A stretch of DNA of 64,000 nucleotides from Streptomyces sp. SirexAA-E (lineage in GTDB: Bacteria; Actinomycetota; Actinomycetes; Streptomycetales; Streptomycetaceae): NCBI RefSeq assembly GCF_000177195.2, contig NC_015953.1, forward strand, positions 2,418,001 to 2,482,000, written 5' to 3'. The notes below the pieces were generated by a model that saw only the letters and a program-made list of their open reading frames with translations, made no database searches and had not been told where the DNA came from. The stretch's first letter is position 1. Each line of letters starts with the position of its first letter. This document shows positions 33,473-42,311 of the stretch, piece by piece. The position numbers and the translations under genes are program-made.

Positions 33473-34587
33473 GGGTCATGCCGTCCCGCTTTCCCCATTT
33501 CCTCTCCCCCGACGAGCTGACAGCCCGCCGTCACGCGCAGGTGACGGCCTTCCTGGAGGGCCGTGACCTGGATCCCGGGTGGCTGTCCGACCTGATGCGC
33601 GAACGCGTCGGCGAGGGCCTGCTGCTGCTGACCAGCTCTCCCGTGCACGGGCTGGCCAACCCGACCAGTGATCTGGACTTCATCCGGATCCAGGAGGCCG
33701 CGATCGACGGTCCCCGCATCTCCACGAAGATCTTCGAGAACGGCCACCACCTGGAGGTCGTGTCCTTCAGCGAGGCCGAACTCGCCTCCAACCTGGACGA
33801 GCTGGAGCGGCTCGCCTCTCTCCCGGCCGAGGGGACCGTGGCGGGTTTCCGCGCCTGGGACAAGCAGCGCGAACCGCGCCGCAAGCAGACCGAGCGCATC
33901 GTCAACGGCATCGCGATGGACGGCTCGGCCCCGTACCTCGGGGCGCTGCCCGCCCTCGGCCGGGTCTGGAGCCGGGCGGCCCTGCACACCGCCGTCGAGC
34001 AGGTCGTGCACACCACGCTGGCCGAGAAGGCGGGCGAGGCACGCGGCCGGGTGGGCTACGCCTACAACGTGCTGCTGCACCTGATGGACGCCCTGCTCTC
34101 GCACCACGGCGACGTGTACACCACCCGCAAGTGGTACGTGCTGCGCTGGACGCGGCTGATGGCCGAGGGCGGCTGGCACGACGAGCACCTCCAGTCGGTG
34201 GCCGTCGGCCTGGAACGGCTCCGCAAGGACGTCCACACCTTCCTGGCCCCGGACCTGGCCGGCGAGCCGTTGGCGGCACCGTTCGCGGAGCTGGCCCTGG
34301 CCGCGGTACGGGCCACCGGCACCGCCCGGGGCGTCACGGTGGGCGTCGAACTCACCGGCGGAGTGGAGGCCTTCCTGCCCGGCTCGGCACTCCTCCTGGG
34401 TCCCGACGGCGGGGTGGTGCTGCCCGGCGTGGGCACCGCGTCGGACCTGCCGTTCACCGGCGCCCCGGTCGGCCTGGACGGCCTGGCGGCGCTCGACGCC
34501 CCGGCCGCCGCCACCCTGCTGCGGGCCCTGCGGGCGGGCGCGGCCCGGCTGCGTATCGGCTACCAGGACGAGGAGGACGGGCGATGA
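33469..34587 (+). CDS. Pol beta-superfamily nucleotidyltransferase-like protein
   Basis: A 372-residue protein. Residues ~50-75 (LLTSSPVHGLANPTSDLDFI) match the G[GS]-x(9-13)-Dh[DE]h signature of minimal nucleotidyltransferases, with two acidic metal ligands in SDLDF. The remainder is mostly helical and resembles no family I know. The enzyme may attach NMP to a protein, small molecule or precursor. The ATG at 33469 overlaps the preceding stop; a second ATG at 33478 has the better GAGGG site. Confidence 0.65.
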   Translation: MRVMPSRFPHFLSPDELTARRHAQVTAFLEGRDLDPGWLSDLMRERVGEGLLLLTSSPVHGLANPTSDLDFIRIQEAAIDGPRISTKIFENGHHLEVVSFSEAELASNLDELERLASLPAEGTVAGFRAWDKQREPRRKQTERIVNGIAMDGSAPYLGALPALGRVWSRAALHTAVEQVVHTTLAEKAGEARGRVGYAYNVLLHLMDALLSHHGDVYTTRKWYVLRWTRLMAEGGWHDEHLQSVAVGLERLRKDVHTFLAPDLAGEPLAAPFAELALAAVRATGTARGVTVGVELTGGVEAFLPGSALLLGPDGGVVLPGVGTASDLPFTGAPVGLDGLAALDAPAAATLLRALRAGAARLRIGYQDEEDGR

Positions 34588-35198
34588 CCACGGACACCGT
34601 TGCGGACAGGGGCGAGACAGAGATGACCGAGGGCCACGGCCGGGCGCCGCGACCGTCGCGCGGCGCCGAGGAGCTCACCGCGTTCCCTTCCGTACGGGCC
34701 GGGCACGTCATGGCGGGCCCGCAGGCCGTCGAGGTCTGGGTGCAGGCTGCCTGGCTGATGCTGGCGGAGGGGCGGGCGTACATCGAGGACCTCGAAGGGG
34801 GCACCGAGCAGCCGCAGATGCAGCAGGCCGCGAAGCTCCGCTTCCTGGAGCAGCTGCTCGACATCGACCAGCGGCTGGCGGGGCGGGCCCCCGTGGACGA
34901 CGCGCACTGCCTGGCCCTCGCGCTCGAGTACGGGATGCGCGAGGTGGTCGACGCGAGCGGTCCCGAGCTGGCCGGTGTCTTCGGCCTGTACGAGGAGTTC
35001 GGCGGCGGGAGCTGCGCGGTGGACGAGATCCACGTCCTGTGGGAGCGGCTGCTGGAGGCCTTCCCCGGGGAGCTGCCCGACCGGCTGGTCGCGGAGGGGC
35101 AGCGGGACATGCTGCGGACCTTGCGCGTCTGGGCGGAGCTCGCCCGTGCGGCGGGGCTCGACATCGGGTTCCTCGCCCCGCTCATGAAGGCCGCCTGA
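34584..35198 (+). CDS. unrecognised 204-residue helical protein
   Basis: No family is recognised. After a polar N-terminus of ~40 residues the sequence is predicted mostly helical (VEVWVQAAWLMLAEGRAYIE, LRFLEQLLDIDQRL, VLWERLLEAFPGELPDRLV), acidic and soluble. No signal peptide, membrane segment, metal motif or P-loop is visible. It is coupled by ATGA to the nucleotidyltransferase-like gene, suggesting a partner or scaffold for that enzyme. Confidence 0.7.
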   Translation: MTTDTVADRGETEMTEGHGRAPRPSRGAEELTAFPSVRAGHVMAGPQAVEVWVQAAWLMLAEGRAYIEDLEGGTEQPQMQQAAKLRFLEQLLDIDQRLAGRAPVDDAHCLALALEYGMREVVDASGPELAGVFGLYEEFGGGSCAVDEIHVLWERLLEAFPGELPDRLVAEGQRDMLRTLRVWAELARAAGLDIGFLAPLMKAA

Positions 35199-35228
35199 AA
35201 CCGCCCGCGACACGTAAGTGAGGTGCAC

Positions 35229-35663
35229 ATGCCTGAGATTCAGGCGGACACGCTGATTCAGGGCCGGACCCCCGACGAGGTGTGGACGTTGGTCAAGGAC
35301 AGTTCGCTCGTGGCGTCCCGGGCCCGCCACGTGGTGGCCGTCCGGCCGCTGTCCGAGCAGGACAAGACGTTCCGTATCAACGAGTGGACCGTGCTGCTCA
35401 ACGGCAGCGAGGTGACCTGGCGGCAGCGGGAGGCGGCCGGGCCCGGCTTGCAGCTGCGGTTCGAGCAGACCGCGGGTGATCTGGAGAAGCTGTCGGGCGA
35501 GTGGTCCCTGTCCGCCGACGGCGACGGGACCCGCGTCTCGTTCGTCCTCGCCTACGAGCTGGGCGTCGACGGGCTCGCGCCGCTGCTCGACCCCATCTGG
35601 TCCCAGTCCTTCCGAGCCCACGCCGACGAGTTGCTGCGCGCCCTCACGGCCTGCGCCGCGTGA
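35229..35663 (+). CDS. SRPBCC (START-like) ligand-binding or cyclase-like protein
   Basis: A 144-residue SRPBCC protein. It has the characteristic helix-grip order: EIQADTLIQGRTPDEVWTLV at the N-terminus, a central antiparallel sheet (FRINEWTVLLNGSEVTWRQR), and a long C-terminal helix (SFRAHADELLRALTACA). Family members bind hydrophobic or aromatic ligands in a deep cavity and may act as aromatases, cyclases or carriers. The ATG at 35229 follows GTGAGG. Confidence 0.78.
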   Translation: MPEIQADTLIQGRTPDEVWTLVKDSSLVASRARHVVAVRPLSEQDKTFRINEWTVLLNGSEVTWRQREAAGPGLQLRFEQTAGDLEKLSGEWSLSADGDGTRVSFVLAYELGVDGLAPLLDPIWSQSFRAHADELLRALTACAA

Positions 35664-35680
35664 CAGAGAGCGAACCGAGC

Positions 35681-36772
35681 ATGAGTGTCTACCTGAACTT
35701 CCTGCACACCACCGTGCGGTTCGACGTGGCCGAGGACGCGGAGGGCGCCTTCGAGCCGGTCCGCCGCTTCTTCCGGCACCTGATCGCACCGGCGCCGGCC
35801 GGCGAGGTCACCTTCACGGTCGACGTGCGCTCCTACGACCCGGACGCGGACGTCGCCCCCGAGGTGTGGGAGCTGCCGCAGTCGGTCATCCGGCGCAGCA
35901 ACGCCGCCGAGTTCAACTTCGACGCGCACCTCGTCGACACCGCGGGCCGCCGGCAGTACGTCAACCGGGCCACCCTGCTCGACGCCCCGGCCGACTCCGC
36001 GAAGGACAGCACCTTCCGGGTCCGGATCACCGAGCAATCCACGGTGCAGGTCCTCGACTTCGTGCGCGACCTCGTCATCCGGCACGAGGAGACCCTCGGC
36101 ACGGTGGTGCTGCACGCCTCCGGCCTGCACCGGGACGGCGAGGCCGTGATCATCGCCGGGCCCAAGGGCGCGGGCAAGACCACCACCCTGCTGTCGGCCC
36201 TGCGCCGACCGGGCTGGCAGTACTTCACCGGGGACAAGCTCTTCTGCACGATCGAGGACGGCGAGATCCTCGTCCACCCCTGGCGCGACTACCCGTACGT
36301 CGGGGTCGGCACGATCCGGGCCGATCCCCGGCTGGAGCGGCTGGTCCGCGAGGGTGTCGACGAGCGGGTCGACACATACGAGCCCGGCCACAAGATCCTG
36401 ATGGACCCGGACGTCTTCGAGTCCTGGCTCGGCGCGGAGTTCACGGCCGAGCCGAAGCGGCTGGCGGCGCTGCTGCTGCCCGAGGTGGTCCCCGGGGAGC
36501 CGCTGTCGGTACGGCACCTGACGGACGACAACGAGCGCTGGGCGCACCTGAACAAGATCGTGGACCGCCAGGTCGACACGACGTTCTTCACCTGGCAGAC
36601 CTACCTGGTTCCGGACTACGCGGCCTTCTACCGGGGCCTGGCCGAACTGCGCACGTACCTGGGCTCGGTGGACATGGTCCGGCTGCGGGGCACCCTCGAC
36701 GTCGACCCGGACGCCGTCCTCGCCACGTCCCCCGGGACGTCCGAGACCATCGAGAAGGAGATCGCACGATGA
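35681..36772 (+). CDS. HPr kinase/phosphorylase-like P-loop kinase
   Basis: A 363-residue protein with an N-terminal domain of ~135 residues followed by an HprK-like C-domain. LHASGLHRDGEAVIIAGPKG leads into the Walker A loop (residues 160-167, GPKGAGKT) and ALRRPGWQYFTGDKLFCTIE. Homologues in ribosomal-peptide clusters (lasso peptide kinases) phosphorylate a Ser or Thr of the precursor; others act on sugars or small molecules. Because a candidate precursor peptide starts this island, peptide phosphorylation is a real possibility but unproven. Confidence 0.78.
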   Translation: MSVYLNFLHTTVRFDVAEDAEGAFEPVRRFFRHLIAPAPAGEVTFTVDVRSYDPDADVAPEVWELPQSVIRRSNAAEFNFDAHLVDTAGRRQYVNRATLLDAPADSAKDSTFRVRITEQSTVQVLDFVRDLVIRHEETLGTVVLHASGLHRDGEAVIIAGPKGAGKTTTLLSALRRPGWQYFTGDKLFCTIEDGEILVHPWRDYPYVGVGTIRADPRLERLVREGVDERVDTYEPGHKILMDPDVFESWLGAEFTAEPKRLAALLLPEVVPGEPLSVRHLTDDNERWAHLNKIVDRQVDTTFFTWQTYLVPDYAAFYRGLAELRTYLGSVDMVRLRGTLDVDPDAVLATSPGTSETIEKEIAR

Positions 36773-37329
36773 CCGCCGACAACCGTCCCGGCCTGCGCAT
36801 ATCCGTCGTGGGCCTGGCCGGCGCGGGCAAGTCCACCTGCGCCTCGCTCATCGAGGAGTACGCCCGGGACAAGGGCCTGGCCCACGCCCGGATCAAGCTG
36901 GCCGCGCCGCTGTACGACCTCCAGGACGAGGTGTACCGGAGAGCCGGCGCGGTGCTCCGGGAGGGCGCGCAGGACCAGGTCCTGATGGAGGCGCTCGCCG
37001 ACGCGATGCGGCGCATCCGCCCCGATGCGCTCGTCGCGGACTTCACGGCCCGTCTCGCGGGCACCGACGCCGACCTGGTGGTCAACGACGACCTGCGCGA
37101 CCCGCACGTGGACGCCCCGGCCCTGCGCGGGCACGGTTTCCGCGTCCTGCGCATCACCTGCGACGAGGAGGTGCGCCGGCAGCGGCTGGCCGGCCGGGGG
37201 GACCCGTCCCGGGCCGACCGCTCGACCCGGGAGATCGATCTGATCACCCCGGACGCGGTGATCGACAACGGGGCGGACCTGGACACCTACCGGTCGGCCG
37301 TCCACACGCTGCTGGGGAGCTGGCTGTGA
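36769..37329 (+). CDS. P-loop kinase resembling deoxynucleoside monophosphate kinases
   Basis: A 186-residue P-loop kinase. Walker A is GLAGAGKST (residues 15-23). A lid-like segment (VRRQRLAGRGDPSRADRSTREID) and VVNDDLRDPHVDAPALRGHG are reminiscent of phage-type dNMP kinases and dephospho-CoA kinases. It should phosphorylate a (deoxy)nucleotide or related phosphate ester, which suits a pathway with two dCTP deaminase homologues. ATGA and GTGA overlaps on both sides show tight coupling. Confidence 0.75.
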   Translation: MTADNRPGLRISVVGLAGAGKSTCASLIEEYARDKGLAHARIKLAAPLYDLQDEVYRRAGAVLREGAQDQVLMEALADAMRRIRPDALVADFTARLAGTDADLVVNDDLRDPHVDAPALRGHGFRVLRITCDEEVRRQRLAGRGDPSRADRSTREIDLITPDAVIDNGADLDTYRSAVHTLLGSWL

Positions 37330-37853
37330 TCCTCAGCGGACCCGAGATCCTGGCCGAGACCCGGGCCGGGCGCATCCACATCGACGACTTCGACCCGGAG
37401 CGGCTGGAGCCGAACAGCTACGGCTTCCGGCTCGCCGACGACATCCTCCGGTACGAGCAGGACGTGATCGACTGCTTCGAGGCGCCGACGCCGGAGCACC
37501 TGAAGATGGGCCCCGAGGGGATGGTGCTCGAACCGGGCCGCTTCTACCTCGGCGGCACCATGGAGGCCATGGGCAGCCCGCACTACGCGGCCACCCTCTA
37601 CGCTTGCCGGTCCGCCTCGACCCTCGGTATCTGGATCCAGTTCTCCGCCCCGCTCGGGCACAGCGGAGCGGTCTTCCCGTGGACGCTGGAGATGAAGGTC
37701 GCGCACCCGGTGCGGGTCTATCCCGGGATGGTGATCGGGAAGCTGGCGTTCTGGTCGATGCAGGGCGACCCCACCGGCTACGACGGCAAGTACACGGGTT
37801 CCACCTCCGCCGTCGCCTCCCGCCTGAGTCTGGACGTCCGTGTCCCAGACTGA
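37326..37853 (+). CDS. stand-alone dCTP deaminase homologue with altered active site
   Basis: A 175-residue Dcd-fold protein close to the N-terminal domain of the fusion protein (EPNSYGFRLADDI, MVLEPGRFYLGGTME, VRVYPGMVIGKLAFW). Aligned without gaps to the fusion domain it keeps the catalytic Glu (Glu122, WTLEMKV). It reads CRSAST where the fusion has RSSVAR, so the Arg equivalent to E. coli Arg115 is Thr99, and it has His112 in place of Asp. It is probably not an ordinary dCTP deaminase alone; it may pair with the fusion domain or act on another nucleotide. GTG start overlapping the kinase stop. Confidence 0.82.
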   Translation: MILSGPEILAETRAGRIHIDDFDPERLEPNSYGFRLADDILRYEQDVIDCFEAPTPEHLKMGPEGMVLEPGRFYLGGTMEAMGSPHYAATLYACRSASTLGIWIQFSAPLGHSGAVFPWTLEMKVAHPVRVYPGMVIGKLAFWSMQGDPTGYDGKYTGSTSAVASRLSLDVRVPD

Positions 37854-39186
37854 GCTGTTCCGTGTCCTGGCCGCGCTCGCCCTGCTGCTGTGCGCCGCGC
37901 ACGGCACGGGCCGGCTCTTCGCCAGGTTCCGGCAGCCGCCCGTCATCGGTGAGATCCTCGGCGGGCTGCTGCTGGGGCCGACCGTGCTGGGCCAGGTGCT
38001 GCCCCGGGCCGAGGCGTGGCTGTTCCCCTCCGAAGGGCCGGTGGCCTTCGGGCCCTCCCTGGTCTACCAGCTCGGGATGCTCCTGCTGATGTTCACGGCG
38101 GGGGCGGAGATGCGTACGGTCTTCTCCCGGCGGGACGGGCGGTCCGTCGCGGTGATCGCCCTGGCCGGCATGGCCGTGCCCTTCGTGATCGGGCTGCTGG
38201 CCGTCAGGGCGATCGACACCGACGCCCTCCTCGGTCCGGCCGGCGACGTGACCGCGCTGACCCTGGTGCTGGCCTGCGCGATCGCCGTGACCAGCATCCC
38301 GGTGATCTCCCGGATCATGCTCGACCTGGGCATCATCCGGACCCGGTTCGCCAGGACCGTGCTGTCGGTCGCGGTGATCGAGGACGTGATCCTCAACGTG
38401 ATCATCTCCGTGGCGCTCGGCATGGTCGCGGGCGGCAAGGAGTCCGGCTTCGGCCTGGCCCACAGCCTGGGGATCACGTCGGCCAACGCCTCCGCCGCCT
38501 ACCACTCGGTCGCCTCGGTGGCCTTCTTCGCGCTGATGGCGCTGGTGGCCATGGTGCTGCGGCGCCGGACGGGCGGTCGGTCCGGTGCGGCGGACCGGCC
38601 GCTGGGCACCGTCGCCGTGCGGATGGTCGTGCTGCTGGCGGTGTCCGCGAGCTGTGTGTACCTGGGTGTCGCGCCCATGTTCGGCGCGTTCGTGGTCGGG
38701 TTGCTGTCCGGCATGGCCTCCCGGGGCGCGGAGAGCGCGTCCATGGGCCAGCTGCGGGGATTCGCGGCGGGCTTCTTCATCCCCGTCTACTTCGCGACGG
38801 TCGGTCTCAAGCTGGACCTGGTGCACTCCTTCGACCTGTGGTTCACCGCGGGCTTCATCCTGGTGGCGTGCCTGGCGAAGGCGCTCAGCGCGTACGCCGG
38901 TGCCCGGATGACCGACCGGTCGAAGGGCGAGTCCCTGGACCTCGCGGTCGCGCTGAACGCGCGGGGCGGTCCGGGCATCGTGCTGGCCACGGTCTCGTTC
39001 GACGCGGGCATCGTCAACGCCTCGCTCTTCACGACCCTGGTGCTCACCGCGATCGTCACCTCGCAGATCGCCGGCTGGTGGCTCGAACGCGCCGTTTCCC
39101 GTGGGGTGTTCGTCACGGACGACGCGTTCGCCCCACCACCGCGGGACGGGAGTGCCAAGGTGCCTGTGAACGCCGAAGGGGGCTGA
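37840..39186 (+). CDS. CPA2-type cation/proton antiporter
   Basis: A 448-residue membrane protein with about 12 hydrophobic segments. It belongs to the Na+(K+)/H+ exchanger family (QPPVIGEILGGLLLGPTVLG, MLLLMFTAGAEMRTVF, FGAFVVGLLSGM, LDLAVALNARGGPGIVLAT). Homologues occur in several antibiotic clusters as exporters or pH/ion balancers. GTG start inside the preceding gene (14-base overlap). It may export the product or a by-product by proton antiport. Confidence 0.88.
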   Translation: MSQTELFRVLAALALLLCAAHGTGRLFARFRQPPVIGEILGGLLLGPTVLGQVLPRAEAWLFPSEGPVAFGPSLVYQLGMLLLMFTAGAEMRTVFSRRDGRSVAVIALAGMAVPFVIGLLAVRAIDTDALLGPAGDVTALTLVLACAIAVTSIPVISRIMLDLGIIRTRFARTVLSVAVIEDVILNVIISVALGMVAGGKESGFGLAHSLGITSANASAAYHSVASVAFFALMALVAMVLRRRTGGRSGAADRPLGTVAVRMVVLLAVSASCVYLGVAPMFGAFVVGLLSGMASRGAESASMGQLRGFAAGFFIPVYFATVGLKLDLVHSFDLWFTAGFILVACLAKALSAYAGARMTDRSKGESLDLAVALNARGGPGIVLATVSFDAGIVNASLFTTLVLTAIVTSQIAGWWLERAVSRGVFVTDDAFAPPPRDGSAKVPVNAEGG

Positions 39187-39291
39187 CCCCGCACCGGCGC
39201 CCCTCCGCCGGCCCGGCCGGGGCCGCCGCCGACCGTGCCACCGCGGCTCCTGCCGCGGCCACCCCCACACACCAGCAAAGGAAGACCTCGC

Positions 39292-40554
39292 GTGAGCAGT
39301 ACCCCTCAGGGCAGCCGCCCGGTCGTCGCGATAGTCGACGCCTACTCCACCGCCAGCCATCTCGCACCGCTCTTCCACGCGCGGGGCTACGACTGCCTGC
39401 ACGTGCAGAGCCTGGAGCAGCCGCCCGCCGTCTTCGGCGCGACCTTCCGGGCCGGTGACTTCCTCTCCACCGTGGTCCACCGCGGCGACACGGCCGAGAC
39501 GCTGGCCGCCCTCGCCCCGTACGCCCCCGTCGCGCTGCTGCCCGGCGCGGAGATCGGTGTCGAGCTGGCCGACGTGCTCAGCGAGGCGCTGGGGCTGCGG
39601 ACCAACGGCACCGCGCTCAGCAACGCCCGGCGGGACAAGTTCCACATGGTGGAGACCGTCAAGGCCGCCGGGGTGCCGGCCGCCGACCAGATCCTGGCCG
39701 GCGACCTGGACACCCTGCTGGACTGGTACGGCCCGGACGACCGGACCGTGGTCCTCAAGCCGGTCCGCAGCGCGCTGAACGACGGGGTCTCCTTCTGCGG
39801 GACGCGGGGCGAGGTACGGGCCGCCTTCGAGGCGCTCGTCGGCGCCGACAGCGCGCTCGGGCTGCGCAACGACGCCTTGGTCGCCCAGGAGTACCTGGTG
39901 GGGGCCGAGTACTACGTCAACACGGTGAGCCTGGACGGCAAGCACTACGTCTGCGACCTGTGGAAGACCCAGCACCTCGGGGTCAACGGGGTGCGCGACC
40001 TGCTCGGCGGTTCGTCGCTGATGGTCCCCCGGGGCCCCGAGCAGGACCTGCTGGCCCCGTACGCGTTCTCCGTGCTGGACGCGCTCGGCATCCGCAACGG
40101 CCCGGCCCACACCGAGGTGAAGCTGACCCCTCGGGGCCCCCGGCTGATCGAGACCGGCGCCCGGGTGTGCGGCGCCATGCTCCCGCTGCTGACCCGGGCG
40201 GCGACCGGCGAGAGCCAGCTGGAGTGGACGGTGCTTGCGTACACGGACCCGGAGGCCTTCGAGGCCCGCCGCCACACCGACTACGAGGTCGCCCGGCACG
40301 CGGTCTGCGTCAACATGGTCGCGCCGGAGGCGGGCAAGCTCGTCGACTTCCCGAAGCTGGCGGAGCTGCGCGCGCTGGAGAGCTTCCACGACGTCCTGTT
40401 GAAGGTGCGGCCCGGCGAGGAGATCTCCCGCACCGTCAACGACCTCACGTATCCGATGCTCGTGCACCTCCTGCACGAGGTGGAGGGCATCGTCACGCAC
40501 GACTACATGACGGCGCGTCATCTGGACGGCGAGGGCTTCTACGATGTCGTCTAG
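39292..40554 (+). CDS. ATP-grasp ligase
   Basis: A 420-residue ATP-grasp enzyme. Domains: pre-ATP-grasp (about 1-105), ATP-grasp core with TVVLKPVRSALNDGVSFCGT, the hinge VAQEYLVGAEYYVNTVSLDG, and the metal segment GPAHTEVKLTPRGPRLIETGAR. It resembles the bacilysin/dapdiamide-type and carboxylate-amine ligase group. It likely forms an amide bond on the island B product or attaches an amino acid to it. The GTG at 39292 follows AAAGGAAG. It overlaps the exporter gene by 11 bases. Confidence 0.87.
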   Translation: MSSTPQGSRPVVAIVDAYSTASHLAPLFHARGYDCLHVQSLEQPPAVFGATFRAGDFLSTVVHRGDTAETLAALAPYAPVALLPGAEIGVELADVLSEALGLRTNGTALSNARRDKFHMVETVKAAGVPAADQILAGDLDTLLDWYGPDDRTVVLKPVRSALNDGVSFCGTRGEVRAAFEALVGADSALGLRNDALVAQEYLVGAEYYVNTVSLDGKHYVCDLWKTQHLGVNGVRDLLGGSSLMVPRGPEQDLLAPYAFSVLDALGIRNGPAHTEVKLTPRGPRLIETGARVCGAMLPLLTRAATGESQLEWTVLAYTDPEAFEARRHTDYEVARHAVCVNMVAPEAGKLVDFPKLAELRALESFHDVLLKVRPGEEISRTVNDLTYPMLVHLLHEVEGIVTHDYMTARHLDGEGFYDVV

Positions 40555-41521
40555 CCGCCGCCTCGCCCTGGCCGCCGGCCCGCTGCTGGTGCTGGGCTAC
40601 TGCGTCATCAACTCGACCAAGTCGGTGTTCGAGGGCGCCCTCGTCCAGAACCTCTCGCCGGAGTTCATCGCCTTCAACTCCTTCGTCGTGGCCCAGGCCT
40701 TCTACTTCTTCACCCTGCGCGACAAAGGACAGCTGAAGGACGTGATCAGACGCTGCCTGCCCGACGTGGTGATGCTCAACGTCTCCACCGCGGTGTGCTG
40801 GATCGCGGTGCTCTACGCGTTCACCGTCTTCGAACCGGCCATGGCCAACTCGGTGATCATCGGGCTGGGCCCGGCCGTCACCATCGTCCTCGGCTTCAAG
40901 CTCCGCCCCGGCACGAAGGCGCTCCCGCTGGAACTGGCCGCGGCCGGCGGGATGATCGTCGCCATGGCGTACCTGGTGGTCACGGCCTCCAGCGGCGATT
41001 CGGCCATCGGGGACGTGCCGACCGGCAAGCTGGTCTTCGGCATCGTGATGTGCGTGCTGACGACCATCTCGCTGTCGGGGGTGACGTACTACACGAAGCG
41101 CCTCGGCGACGCGGGGATGTCGGTGCGGCAGATGATGGCCTCCCGCTTCGTGGTCCTGATCGTCGCCACGTTCGTCATCCTGGTGGTGCGGGGCAGCTTC
41201 GGCGCGTACTCCCTGGGCAACGTCGGCGCGATCCTCGCGATCAGCCTCGTCGGTGTGATCATCTCGCTGTACCTGCTCCAGCAGGGCATCGTGCGGACCG
41301 AGCCGATCACGGTCTCGATGCTGTTCGGGACGAACCTGGTCATCACCTACATCGTCCAGTTCGTCGACCCGCGGCTGCACCAGTCGCAGGACACCCTCTA
41401 CGGCGTCCTCGCGATCTCGCTTGCCATGTGCCTGGGCACCTGGGCCCGCTGGCGGGCGGGCAAGCGGGACGCCGACGAGCCCGGACAGGACGTGACGGCA
41501 CAGGCGGAGGCCAAGGCATGA
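40544..41521 (+). CDS. EamA/DMT-family transporter
   Basis: A 325-residue protein with ten hydrophobic helices, the two-EamA-repeat layout of the drug/metabolite transporter superfamily (YCVINSTKSVFEGALV, FEPAMANSVIIGLGPAVTIV, SMLFGTNLVITYIVQF). The C-terminus is charged and cytoplasmic. Start overlaps the ATP-grasp stop; its own stop overlaps the phosphoesterase start. It is probably the product exporter of island B. Confidence 0.88.
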   Translation: MSSSRRLALAAGPLLVLGYCVINSTKSVFEGALVQNLSPEFIAFNSFVVAQAFYFFTLRDKGQLKDVIRRCLPDVVMLNVSTAVCWIAVLYAFTVFEPAMANSVIIGLGPAVTIVLGFKLRPGTKALPLELAAAGGMIVAMAYLVVTASSGDSAIGDVPTGKLVFGIVMCVLTTISLSGVTYYTKRLGDAGMSVRQMMASRFVVLIVATFVILVVRGSFGAYSLGNVGAILAISLVGVIISLYLLQQGIVRTEPITVSMLFGTNLVITYIVQFVDPRLHQSQDTLYGVLAISLAMCLGTWARWRAGKRDADEPGQDVTAQAEAKA

Positions 41522-42306
41522 CGGTCCTCGCCCACCTGAGCGATCCGCATCTGGACGGAACCGAGGAGAGCGCCGCGCGCGCCCACCGCGCGGTGGCCCA
41601 CCTGGCGGGGCTGCCCGGCAGGGTGGACGCCGTGCTGATCACCGGCGACATCGTCGACCGGGGCACCGCCGAGGAGTACCACCAGGCCCGCGAGGTCCTC
41701 GCCCCGCTGTACGAGCGCCACGAGGTGCTGCTGTGCCCGGGCAACCACGACTCCCGCGCCCCGTACCGCGAGGTGCTGCTCGGCGGCGGTGGTGGTGGCA
41801 GTGGCAGTGGCGGTGGCGACGACGGCGGTGGCGGCACGGCCCCGGTCAACGAGGTACGGGACGTCGGCGGGGTCCGGGTGCTGATGTGCGACTCCTCGGT
41901 CCCCGGCCGGCCCGAGGGCCTGCTGGAGGCGGCGACGCTGAGCTGGCTGGACGACGCGCTCGCCGCCGCCCCCGACCGTCCGGCCTTCGTCGCCCTCCAC
42001 CATCCGCCGGTGCCGCTCGGTCTCCCGTACATCGACCGCATCGGGCTGCGCGAGCCGGACGCCCTGGCGAAGGTCCTGGCCCGCCACGCACAGGTGGTCG
42101 CCGTGCTCTGCGGCCACGCCCACACGGCGGCGGCGACCTCCTTCGCGGGGCTCCCGCTGCTGTGCGCCCCGGGCATCGCCTCGACGGCGCTGCTGCCGTG
42201 GGAGCAGGGCCCGGACGCCTCCTGGAAGACCCATGGCGCCCCGCCCGCGCTGGCCTTCCACCTCTACGAGGAGGGCCGGCTCACGAGCCACGTCCGGGCG
42301 GTGTGA
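41518..42306 (+). CDS. calcineurin-like metallophosphoesterase with Gly-rich insertion
   Basis: A 262-residue metallophosphoesterase of the CpdA/Icc type. The dinuclear metal motifs are LSDPHLDG, LITGDIVDRG, CPGNHDSR, ALHHPPV and LCGHAHTAA. Between the GNHD strand and the next strand there is an 18-residue Gly/Ser/Asp run (89-106) encoded by a GGT-type repeat, probably a flexible surface loop. It may hydrolyse a phosphomonoester or cyclic nucleotide. Last gene of the operon, directly before a strong terminator. Confidence 0.87.
   Translation: MTVLAHLSDPHLDGTEESAARAHRAVAHLAGLPGRVDAVLITGDIVDRGTAEEYHQAREVLAPLYERHEVLLCPGNHDSRAPYREVLLGGGGGGSGSGGGDDGGGGTAPVNEVRDVGGVRVLMCDSSVPGRPEGLLEAATLSWLDDALAAAPDRPAFVALHHPPVPLGLPYIDRIGLREPDALAKVLARHAQVVAVLCGHAHTAAATSFAGLPLLCAPGIASTALLPWEQGPDASWKTHGAPPALAFHLYEEGRLTSHVRAV
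41782..41835 (+). repeat. in-frame GGT/GGC microsatellite inside the phosphoesterase gene
   Basis: About 54 bases of GGC/GGT triplets interrupted by AGT and GAC encode a low-complexity Gly/Ser/Asp stretch. Its triplet period keeps the reading frame, so length variation would be tolerated. Confidence 0.7.
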
Positions 42307-42311
42307 GCCCG

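Noticed and set aside
27239..37853. Reading island B as a dCTP deaminase antiphage defence locus
   Set aside because: Stand-alone dCTP deaminases can defend against phage, but both homologues have altered active sites, and the operon carries biosynthetic ligases, phosphotransfer enzymes and exporters rather than sensor or effector genes.
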